A DNA stretch of 64,000 nt from assembly GCF_001642725.1 (NCBI RefSeq), contig NZ_LSUQ01000006.1, positions 1-64,000 on the forward strand, written 5' to 3'. The position numbers and the translations under genes were made by a program. The notes under the pieces were generated by a model. That model made no database searches, was not told where the DNA came from, and was given only the letters and a program-made list of their open reading frames with translations. Source of the DNA: Ferroacidibacillus organovorans (GTDB lineage Bacteria > Bacillota > Bacilli > Alicyclobacillales > SLC66). This document shows, one piece after another, positions 57,045-64,000 of this stretch (positions are counted from its first letter, which is position 1; every line of letters starts with the position of its first letter).

Positions 57045-58342
57045 TGGCGTCGACGTTGGCGGGTGTATTTCGGGCGAAGGATTTGCGCAAGCGCATCCTG
57101 TTTACCTTGATGATTCTCGCCGTCTATCGCATTGGCGTCATCATTCCCGTACCGGGAGTCAACGCGACGATGCTCCAATCTCTCGCATCGAAAAGCGCGG
57201 TGATTGGACTGCTCAACACCTTTTCAGGCGGCGCGCTCAATCGTTTTTCCATCTTTACGATGAACATTTACCCGTACGTCACTGCATCGATCATCGTCCA
57301 GTTGCTTTCGCAAGGCGTTATCCAGCGCTGGGACGACTGGTCGAAAGAAGGCGAAACGGGTCGGGCGAAACTGACACAGTGGACGCGGTTTCTCACAGTG
57401 GGTCTGGGTATCGTTCAGGCCGTTGCGCTAACCTTTTCGTTCAGTCGTCAGTTAGGAGCCGGGTTTATCGTTGATCCATCCATTTGGACGTATGCGCTGA
57501 TTGCGATCACAATGACTGCGGGCACCGTTTTCATGATGTGGCTCGGGGAACAGATCACAGACAAGGGCATCGGTAACGGGATCTCGGTGATCATTCTGCT
57601 GAGTATCTTGTCTCGCGTCGAGACGGTGATCCCGTTGCTTTATGCAAACTGGTTTCAAGCGCATCCCGGACAGATTTTCCTGAATGTCTTGAAGGTGGTT
57701 ATCCTTCTCGCGGTTGTTCTGCTTATGACGGTGTTCATCGTCTTTGTGCAACAAGGTGTGAGACGCATTGCTATCCAGTACGCAAAACGACAAGTGGGTT
57801 CAACGGTGTACGGCGGTCAAAGTGCGCACATTCCGATCAAGGTGAATGCGGCGGGTGTTATTCCTGTCATCTTTGCCACATCGCTGTTGTTTCTTCCGGC
57901 GATTATTGGCGGGTTCATTCAAGGAAGTCCGGTAGGTCAGTGGTTAGTGAACTTCTTCTCACCCACCAACTGGATCTTCGATGTTCTTGAGTTCGCATTG
58001 ATTGTCGGGTTCACGTTCTTTTACACGCTGGTGCAAATGAACCCGCAACAGATGGCGGAAAACCTCCAGAAGAATGCTGGATCAATACCCGGCATTCGCC
58101 CTGGGAAGGCCACAGAGGATTACATTACGCGACTCCTCAACCGTCTCTCGCTGATTGGCGGATTGTTCCTGGCCGTTGTCTCGATCCTACCGCTCGCCTT
58201 CATGAGTATCGGTGGCATGAGCCAGATCAATAGCTACTACAGCGGAACATCGTTTCTCATCGTCATCACCGTCGCGCTTGACACCATGCGACAGCTTGAG
58301 GGGCAGATCTTGCAGCGCAGTTATCGAGGCTTCATTCGCTAA
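57044..58342 (+). CDS. secY: Preprotein translocase subunit SecY
   Basis: A 432-residue channel with ten membrane helices. The plug and first-loop region (GGALNRFSIFTMNIYPYVTASIIVQLL in parts), GIGNGISVIILLSI and the cytoplasmic loops are typical. It works with SecE (30.6 kb) and the ATPase SecA. ATG 57044 overlaps the rplO stop. Confidence 0.98.
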   Translation: MASTLAGVFRAKDLRKRILFTLMILAVYRIGVIIPVPGVNATMLQSLASKSAVIGLLNTFSGGALNRFSIFTMNIYPYVTASIIVQLLSQGVIQRWDDWSKEGETGRAKLTQWTRFLTVGLGIVQAVALTFSFSRQLGAGFIVDPSIWTYALIAITMTAGTVFMMWLGEQITDKGIGNGISVIILLSILSRVETVIPLLYANWFQAHPGQIFLNVLKVVILLAVVLLMTVFIVFVQQGVRRIAIQYAKRQVGSTVYGGQSAHIPIKVNAAGVIPVIFATSLLFLPAIIGGFIQGSPVGQWLVNFFSPTNWIFDVLEFALIVGFTFFYTLVQMNPQQMAENLQKNAGSIPGIRPGKATEDYITRLLNRLSLIGGLFLAVVSILPLAFMSIGGMSQINSYYSGTSFLIVITVALDTMRQLEGQILQRSYRGFIR

Positions 58343-58365
58343 CGCGATGCGCGGGGGGCAGTAAA

Positions 58366-59019
58366 ATGCAGATCGTATTCCTGGGATTGCCCGGGGCGGG
58401 TAAGGGAACACAGGCGACTTCGATCACCGAAGAGTTCCGAATTCCCCATATCGCAACCGGTGACATGTTCAGGGCTGCGCGCGCCGCGGGAACACCGCTT
58501 GGCGAGGAGGTCAAAGGGTATCTGGATGCCGGGCGTCTTGTACCTGATGAACTGACGATTCGCGTCGTAGAAGACCGCCTGATGAAAGAGGATTGCAAAG
58601 GCGGGTTCTTGCTTGACGGGTTTCCGCGCACGGTGCCACAGGCGACAGCGCTCGATGATGTGTTGAGCGGGCTAGGAAAACCGGTGACGCATGTTTTGTA
58701 TCTCAACGTGAGCCCGTCCGAATTGCTCGCGCGAATCACGGGGCGGCGCGTATGCCCGTCTTGTGGTGCATCGTACCATCTGTCGTTTCATCCGCCGACG
58801 CAAGCCGGAATCTGCGATCGCTGTGGTGCTGAACTCATTCAGCGGAGTGACGATACGCCTGATGCGGTGGCGGTGCGAATCGAAGAAAATTTAAAGCGTA
58901 CGCAGGTGCTCGTTGAACGCTATCGCGAGCGCGGTGTGTTGACACAGATTGACGGGGAACAACCCATCGATACGGTGTACAGCCAGATTCGCGATACGCT
59001 TCGAGGGAATGTTCGTTGA
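58366..59019 (+). CDS. adk: Adenylate kinase
   Basis: A 217-residue nucleotide kinase. The P-loop is [11 protein letters not shown] (near residues 6-16). The LID has a zinc-binding set CPSC...CDRC, a Gram-positive and thermophile feature. DGFPRT is present. ATG 58366 has a modest GGGGGG site. It overlaps the map start by four bases. Confidence 0.97.
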   Translation: MQIVFLGLPGAGKGTQATSITEEFRIPHIATGDMFRAARAAGTPLGEEVKGYLDAGRLVPDELTIRVVEDRLMKEDCKGGFLLDGFPRTVPQATALDDVLSGLGKPVTHVLYLNVSPSELLARITGRRVCPSCGASYHLSFHPPTQAGICDRCGAELIQRSDDTPDAVAVRIEENLKRTQVLVERYRERGVLTQIDGEQPIDTVYSQIRDTLRGNVR

Positions 59020-59762
59020 TCACGCTTAAGTCTCAACGCGAATTGGAGATCATGCGTGAGGCTGGACGCATTGTGGCGAGAGTGCATCAATTGATGCGCA
59101 CGCTCGTGCAACCGGGAATCACAACGGCAGAACTTGACGCGGAGGCGGAAAAGCTTATCCGCGCGCATGATGCGACACCGTCGTTTAAGGGGTATAACGG
59201 GTTTCCGGCCTCCATTTGCGCATCGGTAAATGAAGAGCTGGTGCACGGAATTCCCGGAATGCGCGTGTTGCGCGAAGGAGACATTGTTTCGATTGATGTC
59301 GGTGCGAAGTGGAACGGCTTCCACGGAGACTCCGCATTCACGTACGCTGTGGGGCAGATTCATCCGGACGCGCAGGCGCTTCTCGATGTAACTGAGCAAT
59401 CGCTGTACGAGGGAATCCATCACGTGCGCTCGGAGAATCGTCTGTCTGATGTCTCTCACGCCATCCAGATGTACGTCGAGGCGCGAAACGGTTCGATCGT
59501 GCGCGATTATGTCGGACACGGCATCGGACGCGAGATGCATGAGTCCCCCCAGATTCCAAACTTTGGCCCGGCGGGCAAAGGCCCGCGGTTGCGTCCCGGA
59601 ATGGTACTTGCGATTGAGCCGATGGTCAATGCAGGCAGCTATGAAGTGCGGACCCTCTCGGACAACTGGACGGTGGTTACGGCGGATGGTTCGCTTTGTG
59701 CACATTTTGAGCACACCATCGCCGTTACGGAAGACGGACCACTCATCATGACTGCGCTGTGA
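59016..59762 (+). CDS. map: Methionine aminopeptidase type I
   Basis: A 248-residue metalloenzyme that removes initiator methionine. Metal ligands are in [18 protein letters not shown] (two Asp), [12 protein letters not shown] (His), and the C-terminal glutamates in AIEPMV and HFEHTIAV. It starts at TTG 59016, overlapping the adk stop, with GAGGGAA upstream. Confidence 0.97.
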   Translation: MITLKSQRELEIMREAGRIVARVHQLMRTLVQPGITTAELDAEAEKLIRAHDATPSFKGYNGFPASICASVNEELVHGIPGMRVLREGDIVSIDVGAKWNGFHGDSAFTYAVGQIHPDAQALLDVTEQSLYEGIHHVRSENRLSDVSHAIQMYVEARNGSIVRDYVGHGIGREMHESPQIPNFGPAGKGPRLRPGMVLAIEPMVNAGSYEVRTLSDNWTVVTADGSLCAHFEHTIAVTEDGPLIMTAL

Positions 59763-59843
59763 CGGAGAAAATCGTAAGACGCCTTCCCCTTTGTCAAGGG
59801 AGAGGGGCAACAGGCGAATGAAGCAGAAAAAGGGGTGCCATGC

Positions 59844-60062
59844 GTGGCAAAAGACGATGTCATTGAAGTCGAAGGTAAAGTGATCGAGCCGCTACCCAAT
59901 GCGATGTTCCGAGTTGAACTGGAGAATGGCCATAAGATTCTTGCGCATGTATCCGGTAAGATTCGTATGAACTACATCAAGATCTTGCCTGGGGACAGAG
60001 TGACGGTCGAGTTGTCACCCTATGATCTTACTCGGGGTCGGATCACGTATCGTTACAAGTAA
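59844..60062 (+). CDS. infA: Translation initiation factor IF-1
   Basis: 72 residues, exactly the family length; an OB fold with [36 protein letters not shown] (in parts). GTG 59844 is preferred, 6 bases after AGGGGTG. The 82-base gap from map holds no other gene; the small KOW gene found here in B. subtilis is absent. Confidence 0.97.
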   Translation: MAKDDVIEVEGKVIEPLPNAMFRVELENGHKILAHVSGKIRMNYIKILPGDRVTVELSPYDLTRGRITYRYK

Positions 60063-60089
60063 TTGACCTTGTGAGAGGAGGCGCACGAC

Positions 60090-60203
60090 GTGAAAGTTCG
60101 TCCTTCCGTCAAGCCGATCTGCGAAAAGTGCAAGATCATTCGTCGCAAAGGCAACGTGATGGTTATTTGCGAAAATCCAAAACACAAGCAACGCCAGGGT
60201 TAA
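60090..60203 (+). CDS. rpmJ: Ribosomal protein L36
   Basis: 37 residues starting GTG 60090 ([20 protein letters not shown]). The zinc ligands CEKC...C...H are present, so this is the zinc form. AGAGGAGG lies 8 bases upstream. Confidence 0.97.
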   Translation: MKVRPSVKPICEKCKIIRRKGNVMVICENPKHKQRQG

Positions 60204-60243
60204 CCTGATGCAAAGATTGAAAGACTATTAGGAGGTGCAGTGA

Positions 60244-60612
60244 ATGGCACGTATCGCAGGCGTCGACTTGCCTCGCGACAAGCGCGTGGAGATCGGCTTA
60301 ACCTATATCTTTGGCATTGGCCGTCCAACCGCAAATGCGATTCTGGCAAAAACCGAGATTAACAAGGATACGCGTATTCGCGATCTTTCGGATGAAGATG
60401 TACAAAAGCTTCGCGATGAGATCGACAAGACGTTAAAGGTTGAAGGCGATCTACGTCGTGAGATTGCGCTGAATATTAAACGTCTCATCGAAATCGGTTC
60501 TTTCCGTGGCGTTCGTCATCGCAAGGGTCTGCCGGTTCGTGGACAGCGGAGCAAAACCAATGCGCGCACGCGCAAAGGCCCGCGTCGCACGGTTGCTGGC
60601 AAGAAGAAATAA
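60244..60612 (+). CDS. rpsM: Ribosomal protein S13
   Basis: 122 residues; [25 protein letters not shown] opens it (in parts), and the basic tail [19 protein letters not shown] contacts P-site tRNA. ATG 60244 follows AGGAGGTG. Confidence 0.98.
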   Translation: MARIAGVDLPRDKRVEIGLTYIFGIGRPTANAILAKTEINKDTRIRDLSDEDVQKLRDEIDKTLKVEGDLRREIALNIKRLIEIGSFRGVRHRKGLPVRGQRSKTNARTRKGPRRTVAGKKK

Positions 60613-60624
60613 GGAGGTCTGCAC

Positions 60625-61035
60625 GTGGCGACTAAGGTTAAACGCAAATCGGCTGCAACCGCTCGACCAAAGCGTCGGGACCGCAAAAATGTTGAAGTGG
60701 GAATCGCGCACATTCGCTCGACGTTTAACAACACGATTGTTACGATTACGGATCCAACAGGAAACGCGATCAGCTGGGCGAGTTCAGGCGGTTTAGGATT
60801 CAAAGGTTCACGCAAAAGCACGCCGTTTGCAGCGCAAATGGCCGCGGAGTCTGCCGGTCAGGCTGCAATGGAGCACGGAATGAAGTCGGTCGAAGTCTAT
60901 GTCAAGGGACCGGGCGCAGGACGTGAAGCGGCAATTCGCTCCCTTCAGTCCGTGGGACTTGAAGTTTCTGCGATCCGCGACGTAACGCCGATCCCACACA
61001 ATGGGTGCCGCCCTCCGAAACGCCGTCGCGTATAA
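60625..61035 (+). CDS. rpsK: Ribosomal protein S11
   Basis: 136 residues; [19 protein letters not shown] and the terminal [13 protein letters not shown] are diagnostic. It lies at the 30S platform. GTG 60625 follows AAGGAGG. Confidence 0.98.
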   Translation: MATKVKRKSAATARPKRRDRKNVEVGIAHIRSTFNNTIVTITDPTGNAISWASSGGLGFKGSRKSTPFAAQMAAESAGQAAMEHGMKSVEVYVKGPGAGREAAIRSLQSVGLEVSAIRDVTPIPHNGCRPPKRRRV

Positions 61036-61095
61036 CGCAAACCATGCGCGAGTAGGCTCGCGTTTTGATGAATTCATGGAGGTGTCAATCACAGA

Positions 61096-61728
61096 ATGGC
61101 TCGATATTCTGACCCTGTCTGCAGAATTTGCCGCCGCGAGGGATTAAAGCTCTACCTAAAGGGTGAGCGTTGTTACACGGATAAGTGTGCAATTGATCGT
61201 CGCGGTTATGCACCTGGCCAACACGGCCAAACGCAAGGTCGCAAACGTACCAGTGAGTACGGATTGCAACTGCGCGAGAAGCAAAAAGCACGCAAAATGT
61301 ATGGCGTGCTCGAGAAGCAATTCCGCGCATATTACGATGAAGCGGCGCGTCGCAAAGGGATCACGGGTGATACACTCTTGCAACTGCTTGAAACGCGTCT
61401 CGACAATGTCGTGTACCGTCTCGGCTTTGCAGCGTCCCGCCCGGAAGCGCGTCAACTCGTCAAACACGGTCATTTTGAAGTCAACGGCCGTCGAGTCGAC
61501 ATTCCGTCCTACCAAGTGCGTATTGGGGAGTTGGTGAGTGTTCGCGAGAAGAGCGCTACATCCCCTAAGTTTAAAGAGTTGCTCGAAGCGGCGGAAGGAA
61601 AAACCGTATTGTCGTGGCTCGAGCGCGACATGGTTACGCGAAGCGGTAAAGCGACACGCCTGCCCGCACGCGAAGAAATCGATGCACCAGTAACGGAGCA
61701 ACTGATCATCGAATATTACTCGCGATAA
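61096..61728 (+). CDS. rpsD: Ribosomal protein S4, four-cysteine form
   Basis: 210 residues. Cys9, Cys12, Cys26 and Cys31 form a zinc site, the C+ type. The S4 RNA-binding domain is at [14 protein letters not shown]. It lies between rpsK and rpoA, as in E. coli and many clostridia, whereas B. subtilis has rpsD elsewhere. GGAGGTG is about 10 bases before ATG 61096. Confidence 0.97.
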   Translation: MARYSDPVCRICRREGLKLYLKGERCYTDKCAIDRRGYAPGQHGQTQGRKRTSEYGLQLREKQKARKMYGVLEKQFRAYYDEAARRKGITGDTLLQLLETRLDNVVYRLGFAASRPEARQLVKHGHFEVNGRRVDIPSYQVRIGELVSVREKSATSPKFKELLEAAEGKTVLSWLERDMVTRSGKATRLPAREEIDAPVTEQLIIEYYSR

Positions 61729-61790
61729 GTGCGACCTGCCCGATCTCGCGCGTGGCGCGGGTCGGCTTCGTCCTGAGGGAGGGTTAGTGG

Positions 61791-62735
61791 ATGAACGATA
61801 GGGAAAAGTCACGCATCCTGATCGAAGAGATCAGTGAGGATGGAAAGTACGGCAAGTTCGTGATCGAACCGCTTGACCGAGGTTACGGAACGACACTTGG
61901 AAATTCGTTGCGTAGGGTGCTTCTCTCGTCGCTGGAGGGAGCGGCTGTAACGTCCGTCAAGATTGAGGGCGTATTGCATGAGTTTTCAACGATTCCAGGT
62001 GTTGTGGAAGACACGACGGAGTTTATCCTCAATGTCAAGAAACTGGCATTGAAAATTCACTCTGACGAGTATAAGCGACTGATTATTGACATCGATCAAC
62101 CTGGAGAAATTCGTGCAGGCGATATTCGCGGTGATTCGGATGTGGAGATTCTCAATCCGGATCTGCACATCGCGACGCTTGCCCCGGGTTCCCGCATCTA
62201 TGTCGAAATGATGGCGCGAACGGGGCGCAGCTACATTCCGGCGAATCTGAACAAAGGCGAAGAGCAGGAGATTGGCGTGCTGCCGATCGATTCGATCTTC
62301 TCCCCGATCTACCGCGTGAATTATCAGGTTGAGAACACGCGCGTTGGGCAGATTACCGACTATGACAAGTTGACGCTTGAGGTGTGGACGGATGGCAGTG
62401 TTCGGCCAGATGAAGCGGTGAGCGACGCTTCCCGCATCCTGATTGAACAATTGGACCCGTTTCGCCGTTTGACAGATCACGGACGCCCGCTCGACACGAC
62501 ACTTGAGCGTGGTGACGAAAAGCATGACAAGGCTTTGGATATGACCATCGAAGAGCTTGATCTTTCGGTGCGTTCCTATAATTGCCTAAAGCGTGCAGGA
62601 ATCAACACGGTTGCGGAACTCTGTTCCCGCACGGAAGAAGAAATGATGAAGGTGCGTAACCTCGGCCGTAAGTCGCTGGAGGAAGTGCTTGAAAAATTGG
62701 AACGTCTCGAGTTGGGCTTGCGCCCAGACGAGTGA
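61791..62735 (+). CDS. rpoA: RNA polymerase alpha subunit
   Basis: 314 residues. The N-terminal assembly domain includes [24 protein letters not shown] linker leads to the C-terminal domain ([32 protein letters not shown]) that binds UP elements and activators. ATG 61791 follows GGGAGGG. Confidence 0.98.
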   Translation: MNDREKSRILIEEISEDGKYGKFVIEPLDRGYGTTLGNSLRRVLLSSLEGAAVTSVKIEGVLHEFSTIPGVVEDTTEFILNVKKLALKIHSDEYKRLIIDIDQPGEIRAGDIRGDSDVEILNPDLHIATLAPGSRIYVEMMARTGRSYIPANLNKGEEQEIGVLPIDSIFSPIYRVNYQVENTRVGQITDYDKLTLEVWTDGSVRPDEAVSDASRILIEQLDPFRRLTDHGRPLDTTLERGDEKHDKALDMTIEELDLSVRSYNCLKRAGINTVAELCSRTEEEMMKVRNLGRKSLEEVLEKLERLELGLRPDE

Positions 62736-62767
62736 AACTAGGCTGAGAGGCTGAAGGAGGAGTTACA

Positions 62768-63145
62768 ATGGCCATGGGCTACCGCAAGCTCAATCGGCGC
62801 ACGGGTTCGCGCGAAGCGATGTTTCGCAGTCTCGTCACGGATCTCTTCATGTATGGAAGGATTCGCACGACAGAGGCGAAAGCCAAAGAGCTTCGCAAAC
62901 TCGCGGATAAGATGATTACTCTCGCAAAGCGTGGCGATCTGCATTCCCGTCGCCTCGCCGCTGCGTATGTTCGTCCGGAAATGGTGCAAGTCGAGGGCGA
63001 AGCAACGCAAAATGTGCTGCAAAAGCTGTTCACGGAGATTGGTCCGAAATTCGCGGAGCGTCAAGGCGGCTACACGCGCATTCTTAAACTCGGACCACGT
63101 CGCGGCGATGCAACAGAGATGGTTTACATCGAGCTCGTCGAGTAG
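62768..63145 (+). CDS. rplQ: Ribosomal protein L17
   Basis: 125 residues; [22 protein letters not shown] and [24 protein letters not shown] are diagnostic (in parts). AAGGAGG precedes ATG 62768; a second ATG is two codons on. Confidence 0.98.
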   Translation: MAMGYRKLNRRTGSREAMFRSLVTDLFMYGRIRTTEAKAKELRKLADKMITLAKRGDLHSRRLAAAYVRPEMVQVEGEATQNVLQKLFTEIGPKFAERQGGYTRILKLGPRRGDATEMVYIELVE

Positions 63146-63156
63146 TTTGCATTGCG

Positions 63157-63924
63157 ATGACTCGGATCCGTCTCGTCGTCGCCTATGACGGCACAGGGTT
63201 TCGCGGCTTTCAGACACAGGGTTCCTTGCGAACTGTCCAGGGTGAATTGGATCGTGTGCTGTCCCGCGTCTTCTCACGAGAGATTCGTGTTGTCGGCGCA
63301 AGTCGCACCGATGCAGGCGTTCATGCGATTGGGCAGATGATTCACTTTGATGTGGATCATTGCCCGTATTCGGCGGATCATTTGCGCTATATTCTGCGCG
63401 CGCATCTTCCTGTTGATTTGACGGTGCCGCGCGTGGATATCGTGCCTGATACGTTTCATGTTCGCCACGATGTCACGTGGAAGACCTATCGCTATGAGTT
63501 GGACACGCGCGCTGTACCAGACGTCTTTCGTGCGAGGTACGCGGTTCACGTTCCTTATTCACTGAATGTGCGCGCGATGCAGGTCGCGAGTCACTATTTA
63601 GAAGGAATGCACGATTTCTCATCGTTCTGCTATGTTCACGCGCAGCAACCGGATAAGGTTCGAGAGGTCTACGCATTTCACGTAGAAGAGCGATCGGACT
63701 CGCTTCTTCTCACGGTCTCTGGCAACGGGTTTTTGCACAATATGGTGCGCATCATGGCGGGAACGCTGATCGACGTTGGTCGAGGACGTTTTCAAGCGGA
63801 TGACATTCAGACGATGCTCGGTGCAAAAGATCGCGCGAAGGCGGGGCCCACAGCGCCTGCCAAGGGGTTATGCCTCTGGCAGATCTCTTACAAGCCTTGG
63901 CCGTATCTTGACGAAACCCCTTGA
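63157..63924 (+). CDS. truA: tRNA pseudouridine synthase A
   Basis: A 255-residue enzyme that makes pseudouridine at tRNA positions 38-40. The catalytic aspartate is in GASRTDAGVHA, and YDGTGFRGFQ and GNGFLHNMVRIM are signatures. ATG 63157 has almost no ribosome-binding site but lies 11 bases after rplQ. The energy-coupling factor genes usually found between rplQ and truA in Bacilli are absent. Confidence 0.96.
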   Translation: MTRIRLVVAYDGTGFRGFQTQGSLRTVQGELDRVLSRVFSREIRVVGASRTDAGVHAIGQMIHFDVDHCPYSADHLRYILRAHLPVDLTVPRVDIVPDTFHVRHDVTWKTYRYELDTRAVPDVFRARYAVHVPYSLNVRAMQVASHYLEGMHDFSSFCYVHAQQPDKVREVYAFHVEERSDSLLLTVSGNGFLHNMVRIMAGTLIDVGRGRFQADDIQTMLGAKDRAKAGPTAPAKGLCLWQISYKPWPYLDETP

Positions 63925-63989
63925 GGTACGGTACTCTAAAATTCAATGCGTTGGATCAGCGAATGGAATGACATTTAGGAGGAACACCC

Positions 63990-64000
63990 ATGCGAACGAC
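63990..64000 (+). CDS. rplM: First codons of ribosomal protein L13 (cut by window edge)
   Basis: AGGAGG (63977-63982) precedes ATG 63990, followed by CGA ACG AC, coding MRT and the start of a fourth residue. Bacillus L13 begins MRTT, and rplM follows truA in that genus. The call rests on position and three residues. The 65 bases between truA and this start hold no recognised element. Confidence 0.6.

Overview
This 64 kb window looks like chromosome from a spore-forming bacterium of the Bacillota, class Bacilli, with mid-range GC. The evidence is Bacillus-type gene order (ctsR-mcsA-mcsB-clpC-radA-disA, then ispD-ispF-gltX-[T-box]-cysE-cysS-mrnC-rlmB, then sigH-rpmG-secE-nusG-rplKA-rplJL-rpoBC and the S10/spc/alpha ribosomal clusters), McsB arginine kinase, SigH, a spore-type cortex hydrolase, strong AGGAGG ribosome-binding sites and frequent GTG/TTG starts. 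An acidophilic Alicyclobacillaceae-like host is a guess only.

Layout. (a) 0-12.8 kb is accessory. It has a truncated membrane gene, a fluoride-responsive operon (promoter, fluoride riboswitch with terminator platform, a small S1-domain gene, two overlapping crcB genes), a class V aminotransferase, an aldo/keto reductase, a LysM-GH18 spore-type hydrolase, a YceI protein, two MFS exporters in an operon, a small membrane-anchored protein, an AI-2E-family permease, a solitary 5S rRNA gene with its own promoter and terminator, and a TetR regulator followed by a glycosyltransferase-methyltransferase fusion. (b) 12.8-22.7 kb holds a HAD phosphatase, the CtsR heat-shock/proteolysis operon under a CtsR operator, radA, disA, pssA and a PIN-TRAM protein. 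(c) 22.8-29.4 kb holds isoprenoid genes, gltX, a cysteine-type T-box leader with cysE-cysS, mini-RNase III and rlmB. (d) 29.5-46.9 kb holds sigH, rpmG, secE, nusG, L11-L1, L10-L7/L12 with their leaders, rpoBC, the k-turn protein, S12-S7, EF-G and EF-Tu. (e) 47-64 kb holds a signal peptidase unit, then the S10-spc-alpha superoperon (rpsJ to rplQ, with secY, adk, map, infA, rpsD and rpoA), truA and the first codons of rplM.

Almost all of the right-hand 50 kb is one transcription/translation factory. Its transcription units are separated by hairpin terminators, and many start at sigma-A promoters with a TG extension upstream of the -10 box. Regulation readable from sequence includes a fluoride riboswitch, CtsR boxes, a cysteine T-box, an L10 leader, two related L1-type hairpins before rplK and rplA, and a hairpin between the nusG ribosome-binding site and its start codon.

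The least ordinary items are the S1-domain gene inside the fluoride operon, the stand-alone 5S gene in the position where Bacillus subtilis carries an rRNA operon, the tandem repeat over the tetR promoter, and the repeat-containing basic N-terminal extension of RlmB. No CRISPR array, insertion sequence, prophage or tRNA gene was seen.
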